18,575 bases of DNA from Candidatus Hydrogenedens sp. (GTDB lineage Bacteria > Hydrogenedentota > Hydrogenedentia > Hydrogenedentales > Hydrogenedentaceae), in NCBI GenBank assembly GCA_020216745.1, contig JAIWNQ010000124.1, positions 1 to 18,575 on the forward strand, read 5' to 3'. The notes below the pieces were generated by a model. It ran no database searches and was not told the DNA's origin. It saw nothing but the letters and a program-made list of their open reading frames with translations. How positions within the stretch are numbered: position 1 is the first letter of the stretch; each line of letters opens with the position of its first letter. Of the stretch, positions 8,478 to 15,746 are shown one piece after another. The position numbers and the translations under genes are program-made.

Positions 8478-8818
8478 TTCGGAGTGTTGTCCTTCTCAAA
8501 TATTTTATATATAACACCACAGGTCTCGTACATTTCTAATGAAGAAACAAAGAGATAGGCTTTTATCTCTTGTGCACTTTCTACCAGTTCTAATACAGGT
8601 TCCGAATTTGTAATAAGACATATCGCAGGAACATCAAATATCTTGTATAATTGAACCAAAGAAATATGATTTAGATGGGTAATTAATAATGTTTTTTCAT
8701 CAGCAAAATGAATTAAGTCGCTAATTCGGTCTCCTGCAAATACCTTCCTTACATCCCTTTCTTCCCCTCTAACAATAATCTCTACATCTATTGATTTTAT
8801 AATATCTTGTATATTCAC
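8474..8818 (-). CDS. DRTGG-domain-like small protein (first gene of the operon)
   Basis: Numbered from the GTG at 8818 this is a protein of about 114 residues. It contains a DRTGG-like core, VFAGDRISDLIHFADEKTLLIT, in two adjoining halves. It continues through a VPAICLITNSEPVLELVESA region and ends with FVSSLEMYETCGVIYKIF. GTG is preferred because it lies 9 bases after GGAG (8831-8828) and gives the typical family start (M-N-I-Q-D-I-I). The upstream in-frame TTG at 8833 overlaps that ribosome site. The gene overlaps the Fe-S sensor gene by four bases (ATGA). Its ribosome site can be hidden in a 13-bp stem described separately. Function is unknown; ligand binding as partner of the sensor protein is an inference. 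Confidence 0.82.
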   Translation of the reverse strand: MNIQDIIKSIDVEIIVRGEERDVRKVFAGDRISDLIHFADEKTLLITHLNHISLVQLYKIFDVPAICLITNSEPVLELVESAQEIKAYLFVSSLEMYETCGVIYKIFEKDNTPK

Positions 8819-8824
8819 TAATAG

Positions 8825-8872
8825 ACACTCCAAAGTATATATCTATTCTATCAAAGATTTACTTTAGAGTGT
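8825..8872 (-). promoter_or_regulatory. 13-bp inverted repeat able to mask the ribosome site of the operon's first gene
   Basis: On the minus strand ACACTCTAAAGTA (8872-8860) and TACTTTGGAGTGT (8837-8825) can pair along all 13 positions, with one G-U wobble, around a 22-base loop. The second arm contains GGAG, the Shine-Dalgarno for the GTG at 8818. No U-run follows, so it is not an intrinsic terminator. A candidate -10 (TAGAAT, 8850-8845) lies in the loop; transcripts starting there would lack the first arm. The DNA palindrome could instead be a repressor operator. It lies 17 bases after the upstream phosphoesterase gene's stop. Confidence 0.55.
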
Positions 8873-8888
8873 ATTTCTTATTTAAAAA

Positions 8889-10412
8889 CTAATATTCTGA
8901 ATCATCTCCATTTTTATCTTCTTTATCTTCACCATTAATTTTCATTAATCGAATATATTCACCTAAAGTAACCCCTTTACCTCTTATCTTTTCTATATAT
9001 GTTGATACTGCATCGAAATAAGTAAAATCACATTTTTTAAGTCCTTCCTTTATTTCATCTATATTATTCCCTTCGTTTCTCTCCAATGAGCGTAATAACC
9101 GATTCTGAAACTCCATCTCTGCAAGAACTACTTTATACTTTTTATCCGCTACCAAATCCGTTTTAACTGCAACCTTATCTGGTGGAAAAGACCTTTCATA
9201 TTCCGCATTTATTCCAGCCCACTCAGTTCTACTCCAGCCATATTTAAGTAAATCAATCAAATATTGTTCTATCTGTCTCCCTGTTAGGTTTATTTCTACT
9301 AATTCTTTAGCACGACTTCCTGCTGTTAAATATACAGAATTGTAATCCAATTTTATAGGTGGCAATGTACTTCGGATAAGCAATCTCGGATGACAAAATG
9401 CAACATCAGCACCTGCTTTTTCCCTTAGTGCGTTTGCCGCAAGTACCCCAATTTGACTTGTATTAATAGACGTATCATTATCTATCAAAAATTGAGAGGC
9501 AATTGGACATATTTTCTTTTCTTCTGCAAATACCCAATTTAAAATATCTTCATCGGGTTTTATCGACTCATGTTTTAACTCGACCACCTGATTTTCATAG
9601 CCACTCACTTTTTGTGTTTCTGTGTCTACTATTAACTTCAATAGCCCTGTATACATAGCATACGAACCTGCTTGCACAATAATTGCATTTGTATCTTTAC
9701 ATACTCTCGCATCTTTTAATAATTCATGTGTATGACCAGAAATAAACACAGAAATCTCGGGTATCTCCTTTGACACTCCTGCACACACATTACTACCTAA
9801 ATGACACAAAGCTACTACAAAACGACAACCTTGTTGTTTCAACTCATCAATCGCTTTTTTAATCTCAGGGACAGCATCCTTTGCTACTTTTCTTTCGTCT
9901 CCTCCTAATTTTACAACACCTATAAATCCTATGGATAAATTACCTACTTTTTTTATAACCCATGGCTGATAACAATGTTCTAAACCTTCTTTATAATTAG
10001 TCCCTACAAATTCTACGGACGGTGCCATCTTTCTTAACTCGCAAAGCCGTTCAATCCCTTTATCATAATCATGATTGCCAATAACCATTACATCATATTT
10101 CATTTTTTCAATTGCTTTATACATCATTTCACCATCAGTCAAATCAGCAACCATATCACCCTTATCTGTCAAATCACCAGCATCAACCAATAACACATTC
10201 GAATTTTCTGCCCTTACCTTATTTACGAATCCTGCAATATAGGGAATCCCGCCAACACCCATGTAACCAGGTCGTATGTGGTCATGAATATCATTCGTAT
10301 AAACAATATTAATTTCAACATTCTCAGCAAATAAACCAACTGAAATAACAACAAATAAAATGATGTTCAACAAATAATTTAAGTAATAATTTTTCCTGTT
10401 TTTTGTCAACAT
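8889..10412 (-). CDS. Secreted 5'-nucleotidase/UshA-type metallophosphoesterase
   Basis: This is a two-domain, exported calcineurin-like phosphoesterase. An N-terminal signal peptide (Lys/Arg, then a hydrophobic stretch at about 12-27, cleavage near LFA29) is followed by metallophosphatase motifs. These are NDIHDH (40-45), VDAGDLTD (76-83), GNHD (112-115), CHLG (203-206) and GHTHE (226-230), supplying the two-metal site. Residues about 310-450 correspond to the 5'-nucleotidase C-terminal substrate-binding domain, and the tail is strongly acidic and basic (KEDKNGDDSE). The ATG has AGGAG six bases upstream. At 507 residues it is close to the usual length. It probably hydrolyses nucleotides or related phosphoesters outside the cytoplasm. 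It lies 55 bases upstream of the redox-signalling operon on the same strand, so read-through is possible. Confidence 0.92.
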   Translation of the reverse strand: MLTKNRKNYYLNYLLNIILFVVISVGLFAENVEINIVYTNDIHDHIRPGYMGVGGIPYIAGFVNKVRAENSNVLLVDAGDLTDKGDMVADLTDGEMMYKAIEKMKYDVMVIGNHDYDKGIERLCELRKMAPSVEFVGTNYKEGLEHCYQPWVIKKVGNLSIGFIGVVKLGGDERKVAKDAVPEIKKAIDELKQQGCRFVVALCHLGSNVCAGVSKEIPEISVFISGHTHELLKDARVCKDTNAIIVQAGSYAMYTGLLKLIVDTETQKVSGYENQVVELKHESIKPDEDILNWVFAEEKKICPIASQFLIDNDTSINTSQIGVLAANALREKAGADVAFCHPRLLIRSTLPPIKLDYNSVYLTAGSRAKELVEINLTGRQIEQYLIDLLKYGWSRTEWAGINAEYERSFPPDKVAVKTDLVADKKYKVVLAEMEFQNRLLRSLERNEGNNIDEIKEGLKKCDFTYFDAVSTYIEKIRGKGVTLGEYIRLMKINGEDKEDKNGDDSEY

Positions 10413-10445
10413 AATCTACTCCTCTAATTGTTTTACAAATAACGA

Positions 10446-10501
10446 TGCATATTTGACTATAATTATCACTTTCAGGTTTAATCATTTTAATAAAATATGC
10501 A
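10446..10501 (+). promoter_or_regulatory. Candidate promoter for the lipoprotein gene, framed by a 9-bp inverted repeat
   Basis: TTGACT (10453-10458, 5/6 to consensus) and TTTAAT (10477-10482, 5/6) are 18 bases apart in the divergent gap, placing a start about 45 bases before the ATG at 10535. The perfect inverted repeat TGCATATTT (10446-10454) / AAATATGCA (10493-10501) frames the promoter, one arm at -35 and the other just past the expected start. This could be an operator; in AT-rich DNA, chance is a real alternative. Confidence 0.4.
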
Positions 10502-10534
10502 AATAAATGGTGTTCGAATTATTTAAAAGGAAAA

Positions 10535-11161
10535 ATGATGCAATATTTCATAAACAAACTGACTCTCACAATTATCCTCACTTCTTTTCTCGCGTCATGT
10601 TCCAATTCTATCGTTCAAGAAAATAAACTCAAAGGAGAGTTTAGAATATTAGAGGTTCAGCCCATCTCCGACCAAATAAACAACATTATTAAAAACGGTT
10701 CATTTACAGAATGGCTGTCAGGAACTCGTGTCCCTTCTGGCTTTCTACCCCCTTTTTCTCAATACTCTTATGTGAATAAAAAACCCAAAAAAGGAACGGG
10801 CTACGAAGTTGTTCAAAAATGGGTAAAAGCAGATGCGGGTACCGATGTAAGTAATATGTTTCGTATTTCTTTGTCCGATTTACAACCAAACAATTACATC
10901 TTCTCTGTAAATGCCACATTAATTAAAGGACCAAAAGTAATCATAGGTTTGTGGAAAGTAAGTGACCATGGAAAAGCAGAGCCATTCATAGACCCTCTTA
11001 TAGAAATTTCAGGTGAACTTAACAAACCCGTTCATATTGAAAAAGAGATTAAAATAGAACAGGCAGACACATATATCCTTTGCACCTATGCCCCTGAAGA
11101 AACACCTCAAATTGCTTGGTCCGATTGGATACTAACTATCGCAAGCACAGATAATAAGTGA
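10535..11161 (+). CDS. Small predicted lipoprotein with jelly-roll-like (carbohydrate-binding-like) domain
   Basis: A type II signal sequence ends in the lipobox LASC with the lipidated Cys at residue 22. The mature part of about 187 residues begins a new fold at NIIKNGSFTEW, then GTRVPSGF. This 'N-G-x-F-x-x-W-x-x-G-x-x-P-x-G' opening is typical of secreted carbohydrate-binding or jelly-roll beta-sandwich modules. Alternating hydrophobic beta-strand patterns continue to the end, and no catalytic motif is visible. AAAGG lies 4 bases before the first ATG (10535) and 7 before the second (10538), so the second Met may be used. The gene is divergent from the phosphoesterase and converges on the Hsp20 gene with only five bases between stops. 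Its ligand is unknown. Confidence 0.75.
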   Translation: MMQYFINKLTLTIILTSFLASCSNSIVQENKLKGEFRILEVQPISDQINNIIKNGSFTEWLSGTRVPSGFLPPFSQYSYVNKKPKKGTGYEVVQKWVKADAGTDVSNMFRISLSDLQPNNYIFSVNATLIKGPKVIIGLWKVSDHGKAEPFIDPLIEISGELNKPVHIEKEIKIEQADTYILCTYAPEETPQIAWSDWILTIASTDNK

Positions 11162-11166
11162 TTTTA

Positions 11167-11592
11167 TTATTCGCCCGAGACCTCGATTCTCTTACCCACA
11201 GATACCGATTTCTTTGGCAACACAACCTTTAACAAACCCATTTGCAACTCCGCATTGACTTTATCTTCTTCTATCTCGTCTGTAAATTCAATAGCCTTTT
11301 CGAAACTTCCGTATAAACATTCACAAAATACTATTTTCTCTTCATCCTCGTCGATTTTCTTTGCCTTATTACCACGAACATTTAACTTGTTTTTGTCAAT
11401 AGTCAATACAATGTCTTCCTTCTTTACTCCAGGCAATTCTACAAATACATGATAATTCTCATTTGTCTCATAGACATCAGCAAGGGGTTCCCATGGTTCT
11501 CCTTCGTTCAACCCCATATTCAGCCGACGCCAAACCTCCATCATCAGTTTGCGTGGCAAAACCCTCAATGTATCAAACGGTGATATAAACAT
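11167..11592 (-). CDS. Small heat-shock protein, Hsp20/alpha-crystallin family
   Basis: This ATP-independent holdase chaperone has 141 residues. After a variable N-terminal region (1-35), the alpha-crystallin domain begins at PLADVYETNENYHVFVELPG and contains the typical KKEDIVLTIDKNKLNVRG strand pair. It ends with the conserved A-x-x-x-x-G-L-L-x-V-x-L-P-K element (NAELQMGLLKVVLPKK). The C-terminal tail carries a weak I-x-V element (RIEV). The ATG has GGAG eight bases upstream. No CIRCE operator was found in front of it. It is divergent from uvsE and convergent with the lipoprotein gene. Confidence 0.93.
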   Translation of the reverse strand: MFISPFDTLRVLPRKLMMEVWRRLNMGLNEGEPWEPLADVYETNENYHVFVELPGVKKEDIVLTIDKNKLNVRGNKAKKIDEDEEKIVFCECLYGSFEKAIEFTDEIEEDKVNAELQMGLLKVVLPKKSVSVGKRIEVSGE

Positions 11593-11631
11593 GGCACATT
11601 CTCCATTTTAAGTTTTACTCATACTACTATT

Positions 11632-11637
11632 ATTATA
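11632..11637 (-). promoter_or_regulatory. Candidate -10 element for the hsp20 gene
   Basis: On the minus strand a perfect TATAAT (11637-11632) lies about 40 bases before the hsp20 ATG, in the 75-base gap divergent to uvsE. No good -35 hexamer is at 16-18 bases, so another sigma factor or an activator could be involved. Confidence 0.3.
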
Positions 11638-11673
11638 TACCATCAAAAATAAAAAACATTTCATTTTTTGTCT

Positions 11674-12612
11674 ATGATGAATATAAAAATCCGTTTTGGA
11701 CTTTGTTGTATATTTAGAGAACAAAATATTAAATTTCGTACTGTAACTGCGAAGTTCATCCTTACTCTGCCTCGGAAAGAACAATTAAAAACTCTCTCTA
11801 CAATATGCCTGCACAATTGTCACAGTTTATTAGAGGCTGTCAAATATTGTAATAATAATAGCATTAAAGCATTCCGTATTTTATCCCCGTTATTCCCTCG
11901 TTATACTCATCCTAAAATAGGTAATTATTTAGAACAACTACCCGATTCCGATAAAATCATCAAAATCCTATCAGCCGTTAAAGAATTTTCTCGAACAAAT
12001 GATATCCGTCTCAGTTTTCATCCTGACCAATTTATAGTTATCAATTCACCCAATGAAATAATCCGAAACAAATCTATTGAGGAATTAGAATATCAAGGTA
12101 TTTTGGCAGAACGTGTGGGTGCCGATGTAATTAATATCCATGCTGGTGGAAAATATGGTAATAAAAAAGAAAGTTTAGAACGATTTATAAAATCCACAGA
12201 ATTGCTTTCCGACAAGACAAGAAAACGATTATGTATAGAAAATGATGATGTCAATTATACTGTCGAGGACTTACAACCCATTTCAAAAATAACACACCTT
12301 CCAATCGTATACGATGTTCATCATCACCGTTGTAATCCTGATAAACTTTCTGTAAAAGAAGCCACTGCAATATGCCTTAAAACATGGAAACGAATAAAAA
12401 AAGAGCCTTATTTCCATATCTCATCACCAAAAAATGGATGGAATAATGGAGACCCCAAACCTCATAGCGATTTTATCAACCTCTCTGATTTTCCTGAAGA
12501 ATGGTTAAATATCGGACCCTTCACACTCGATATTGAGGCAAAAGCCAAAGAATTAGCCGTTCAAAAACTGGCCTCTGATATTTCTTTATACCTGAAAAAC
12601 AAACTAACCTAA
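11674..12612 (+). CDS. uvsE: UV damage endonuclease, UvsE/UVDE family
   Basis: This TIM-barrel endonuclease nicks DNA 5' of UV photoproducts, starting alternative excision repair. It has 312 residues from ATG 11674. The opening FGLCCIF is typical of the family. Metal-site motifs are SFHPDQF (His116), NIHAGGKYGNK (His156), CIENDD (Glu189), YDVHHH (Asp214, His216-218), HISSP (His248), KPHSDF (His264) and DIEAK (Glu288), a complete set of likely metal ligands. The residue two before His248 is Tyr, where several family members have a Lys. There is no clear Shine-Dalgarno; TTG at 11668 and ATG at 11677 are alternative starts. Its 3' end overlaps the convergent aldo/keto reductase gene by nine bases. 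Confidence 0.93.
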   Translation: MMNIKIRFGLCCIFREQNIKFRTVTAKFILTLPRKEQLKTLSTICLHNCHSLLEAVKYCNNNSIKAFRILSPLFPRYTHPKIGNYLEQLPDSDKIIKILSAVKEFSRTNDIRLSFHPDQFIVINSPNEIIRNKSIEELEYQGILAERVGADVINIHAGGKYGNKKESLERFIKSTELLSDKTRKRLCIENDDVNYTVEDLQPISKITHLPIVYDVHHHRCNPDKLSVKEATAICLKTWKRIKKEPYFHISSPKNGWNNGDPKPHSDFINLSDFPEEWLNIGPFTLDIEAKAKELAVQKLASDISLYLKNKLT

Positions 12613-13818
12613 TATCTTCCTTGCTGAATAAAACAGTCCAGGGATATCAATATGATAAGGACATTGTTCTTTTGCCATTATAAGCTGTTCCATTGATAAT
12701 TTCTCAATATATTTCTCAATATCACGGTAGCAATATCGAGCCCAACGTTCATCACCATACCCCTTCGCATATAACAGACATCTCCACACATCTTGAACAT
12801 ATAAAGGTGTGTCCATTCCATTTTCACAATGATGGTTACAACCTGCACAATAAAGATGTTGCGTCTTCTCCGCAATATATCTAAGTTCTTGTTTCTCTAA
12901 CTCTGTTAACTTCATCGGAGTTATCGCCGCATAAGCATTCTCATGAACATGTTGAATATTGCCCATTTGAGAGGCAATTCCAGCAATCCGTTCATCTTCC
13001 CATACCGCTTTTAATTTTGCTTGTATTGTTGTAAAATTCTTTGATGTCCAAGGTAGTAATTCTTCCCCATCATCTGGAATGCTACCTAATGTCTTTATTG
13101 CTACCAACCCTATCCCTGCTTCTTTACATGCATCTATCGCCCTATTTAAGTTATCCTTTCCCATCTCTCGAAAACTATACTTAAACATAATCACATCGAT
13201 TCCACCTCCTAATTTACTTGCTTTCATCATTAACTCATGAGCATTACCATGATGCGCACTAAAACCAAAATAACGAATTTTACCCTCTTTCTTTAATTTA
13301 TCTCCCATTTCGATAAACTCTTTGTCTAAAAATCGCTCATGTTTTACAATATGCATATAAAAAATATCTAAATAATCTGTCTCCAATTCCTGTAGCGACA
13401 AATTTATATTCTCAACAAACTTTTCAGGAGTAGCTTTATCTTCTGTTTGATGAACTTTTGAAGCAATTATTAACTTTTTCCTATCACCAATTTGTTTAAT
13501 AAAAGGAGCTATTGTTTTATGTGACTGCCCTTCCGCATACATTTGAGCAGTATCTAAATGATTTACCCCTAACTCATAAGCACGGTGCAACCTACGGTCA
13601 TATACTGGGTCTATATTTTGGCAACAACCCATAATAAGAATAGGAGTTTCAATGTCAGTCTTACCTAATTTTCGTGTTGGAACCTTTGTGCCAGGAGCGA
13701 TCTCCCACTTCCTATTCTTACTTTCCCCTTCGTCTGCTGATACACGATACTGGCTCGCTAAATTTAACGCTGTTAATGTCTTTATCGTCTTATTTAAAAA
13801 ATTCCTTCTATCCATCAT
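12604..13818 (-). CDS. Tat-exported aldo/keto reductase with C-terminal cysteine (Fe-S-like) extension
   Basis: The N-terminus carries a twin-arginine signal (DRRNFLNKTIKTLTAL), so the folded protein is probably exported. Residues about 45-300 form an aldo/keto reductase barrel with the catalytic tetrad Asp89 (LDTAQMY), Tyr94, Lys121 (ASKVH) and His156 (YMHIVKH), expected to use NAD(P)H or another bound cofactor. The C-terminal 85 residues contain CAGCNHHC (Cys324, 327, 331), Cys347, Cys363 and QCPYHIDIPGLF (Cys386). This resembles the 4Fe-4S tail of many anaerobe aldo/keto reductases, but with about 55 residues between the third and fourth cysteines. AAAGGA precedes tandem ATGs at 13818 and 13815. 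It is divergent from the bacteriohemerythrin gene. The substrate is unknown. Confidence 0.9.
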   Translation of the reverse strand: MMDRRNFLNKTIKTLTALNLASQYRVSADEGESKNRKWEIAPGTKVPTRKLGKTDIETPILIMGCCQNIDPVYDRRLHRAYELGVNHLDTAQMYAEGQSHKTIAPFIKQIGDRKKLIIASKVHQTEDKATPEKFVENINLSLQELETDYLDIFYMHIVKHERFLDKEFIEMGDKLKKEGKIRYFGFSAHHGNAHELMMKASKLGGGIDVIMFKYSFREMGKDNLNRAIDACKEAGIGLVAIKTLGSIPDDGEELLPWTSKNFTTIQAKLKAVWEDERIAGIASQMGNIQHVHENAYAAITPMKLTELEKQELRYIAEKTQHLYCAGCNHHCENGMDTPLYVQDVWRCLLYAKGYGDERWARYCYRDIEKYIEKLSMEQLIMAKEQCPYHIDIPGLFYSARKILG

Positions 13819-13895
13819 TAATCATCCTTTTTAATTTTACTTATTAATCCTTTAAAATATAACCATATTTTAACATTATCTAAAAGGAATATAAA

Positions 13896-14303
13896 ATGGC
13901 ATACATTGATTGGAGCGACTCATTCAAAATCGACATAGTGCAAATAGATGCACAACATCAAAACTTAGTCAAAATATTAAATCAGTTATACGAATCCATA
14001 CATTCTGGAAAAGATAAAGATATAATTCCAAAAACTCTTATGGAAATGATAAATTACAGCATCATCCATTTTAGAACAGAAGAAAAATTAATGATACAAC
14101 ATAAATATCCAGATTATGATAAACACAAAGAAAAACATGAATATTTTATTGAAGAAATAAAGAAATTTACATCTAAAATTCAAAAAGGAAATTTAGAAAT
14201 CGCCAATACAATCGCTTCCTTCCTAAAAGATTGGCTTACTACACATATTCAAGAAACTGACAGTGCTTATGGTCCTTTCTTAAAAGGTAAAGGTGTAAAA
14301 TAA
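13896..14303 (+). CDS. Bacteriohemerythrin
   Basis: This is a 135-residue single-domain hemerythrin, a four-helix bundle with an oxygen-binding di-iron site. All seven expected iron ligands are visible: His21 (DAQHQNL), His58 and Glu62 (HFRTEE), His77 and His81 (HKEKHEYF), His117 and Asp122 (HIQETD). Family members store, carry or scavenge O2, which suits an anaerobe or microaerophile meeting occasional oxygen. AAAAGGA lies seven bases before the ATG. It is divergent from the aldo/keto reductase gene, with 77 bases between them. Confidence 0.95.
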   Translation: MAYIDWSDSFKIDIVQIDAQHQNLVKILNQLYESIHSGKDKDIIPKTLMEMINYSIIHFRTEEKLMIQHKYPDYDKHKEKHEYFIEEIKKFTSKIQKGNLEIANTIASFLKDWLTTHIQETDSAYGPFLKGKGVK

Positions 14304-14317
14304 TATATTACCTTTAA
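14280..14317 (+). terminator. Weak hairpin at the end of the bacteriohemerythrin gene
   Basis: TTAAAAGGTAA (14280-14290) and TTACCTTTAA (14308-14317) can pair with one bulged base across the stop codon. The stem is AT-rich, and the nearest T-rich stretch (GTTTTTATTT) begins about 14 bases later. It is therefore not a canonical intrinsic terminator and may only slow or protect the transcript end. Confidence 0.2.
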
Positions 14318-14378
14318 TATCAATAATTCTGTTTTTATTTAATAAACATAAACCAGTAAATTTTTTCCCTAATAAAAA

Positions 14379-14387
14379 TGGTATAAT
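14379..14387 (+). promoter_or_regulatory. Candidate extended -10 promoter for the permease gene
   Basis: TGGTATAAT at 14379-14387 is a perfect extended -10 (TGnTATAAT), about 43 bases before the permease ATG. The region 17 bases upstream is only T-rich, but an extended -10 can work without a good -35. Confidence 0.5.
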
Positions 14388-14430
14388 TCTTTTCAAACGA
14401 ACCATTAAAAATTAAATACACATTGCCATT

Positions 14431-15699
14431 ATGATTGAACATAAATATATCGCACTTTTACTTTTCTGCCTAACATATCTACTTTTTTTTGTTTTACCTT
14501 CACGTAGAAGTATAACCGCCATTATTGTATCTTTAATTATTCTGCTCATAGGACTAATGACTCCTATAGAAATGTTTGAAGCCGTTAATTGGAATGTTAT
14601 AGGCATTTTTATAGGTATGCTTTTTCTGGCAGACATCTTTATTGACAGTCGTTGTCCTGCCTTCTTAGCCACGTATCTCATTCACAAAAAAATGAGCACT
14701 CCTACTGCCCTCCTTATTATCTGCGTCTTAACCTCTTTCATCTCTGCATTCGTAGAAAATGTGGCTACCGTTCTTATTATCGCTCCTATCTGTTTCGAAT
14801 TAGCAAAACGACTAAAAATTGACCCACGTGAATTGATAATTGGTGTTGCCATTTCAAGTAATTTACAAGGAACTGCAACGTTAATTGGTGACCCACCCAG
14901 TATGTTATTAGCGGGGTATGCACATCTTGACTTCTTGGACTTCTTTTTTTACCATGGCAAACCTGGAATATTCTTTGCAATACAAATAGGTGCTATTACT
15001 TCATTAACATTTCTTTATTGGGTATTTAAAAAATATAAAAGTGAACAGGAAGTTAGTATCGAACCTATAAAATCGTGGGTACCCACGTTCTTCCTTTTAT
15101 TATTGATTTTCCTGCTTGCCCTCGCATCCTTTTTTGAAGAGACTTTTTTCACATCCGCAGGATTTATCTGCATGGTAATAGCCATTATCGGAATAATCTG
15201 GGCTAAATGGACTAATCAAATATCATTAACACAAACCTTAAAAAATTTGGATTGGGACACCACCTTTTTTCTTATTGGTGTATTTATAATGGTTGGCACC
15301 TTAAATAAATTTGGTTGGACAAACGACATTGCGGAATGGATATACATATCTTTGGGAAGTAATAAAATCACAATGTATTTTGCTCTTATTATTATATCCA
15401 TTGTTTTATCTGGATTTATTGACAATGTCCCTTATCTTGCCGCAATGCTACCTATTACTACAATCCTTGCAGAAAAAGGAGGTTTCAATCCTACCTTACT
15501 TTATTTCGGCTTGCTTATCGGTGCCAGTCTTGGGGGAAATATAACTCCTATTGGGGCATCCGCAAACATTGTGGGAACAGGGTTGCTAAAAAAGGAAGGC
15601 TATCCTGTATCATTTATGCAATGGATAAAAATTTCCATTCCATTTACCCTTATTGCGGTTATCCCCGCATCTATATTTGTTTTATTTATATGGTTATAG
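14431..15699 (+). CDS. ArsB/NhaD-type ion permease (SLC13/CitM-like ion transporter superfamily)
   Basis: This 422-residue inner-membrane transporter has about 11-12 membrane segments in two inverted halves. The repeats are visible: VNWNVIGIFIGMLFL (52-66) matches LDWDTTFFLIGVFIM (273-287), and SAFVENVATVLIIAP (105-119) matches SGFIDNVPYLAAMLP (327-341). The S/G-x-x-x-(E/D)-N-V hairpins, SSNLQGTATLIGDPP (142-156) and GNITPIGASANIVG near 380 are typical substrate/ion-binding loops. The family includes arsenite exporters, Na+/H+ antiporters and dicarboxylate carriers, and the substrate cannot be told from sequence. There is no clear Shine-Dalgarno at the ATG. No arsenic-resistance genes are nearby. 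Confidence 0.88.
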   Translation: MIEHKYIALLLFCLTYLLFFVLPSRRSITAIIVSLIILLIGLMTPIEMFEAVNWNVIGIFIGMLFLADIFIDSRCPAFLATYLIHKKMSTPTALLIICVLTSFISAFVENVATVLIIAPICFELAKRLKIDPRELIIGVAISSNLQGTATLIGDPPSMLLAGYAHLDFLDFFFYHGKPGIFFAIQIGAITSLTFLYWVFKKYKSEQEVSIEPIKSWVPTFFLLLLIFLLALASFFEETFFTSAGFICMVIAIIGIIWAKWTNQISLTQTLKNLDWDTTFFLIGVFIMVGTLNKFGWTNDIAEWIYISLGSNKITMYFALIIISIVLSGFIDNVPYLAAMLPITTILAEKGGFNPTLLYFGLLIGASLGGNITPIGASANIVGTGLLKKEGYPVSFMQWIKISIPFTLIAVIPASIFVLFIWL

Positions 15700-15746
15700 G
15701 TAAGATTAAATTGAGCATTAATAAATTTCTATCAAGGAGTCTTGCT

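Noticed and set aside
8825..8872. Intrinsic terminator of the phosphoesterase gene
   Set aside because: The stem is long, but the loop is 22 bases and no U-run follows the second arm; it overlaps the next gene's ribosome site instead.
11593..11667. CIRCE operator in front of hsp20
   Set aside because: No TTAGCACTC / GAGTGCTAA inverted repeat is present in the gap.
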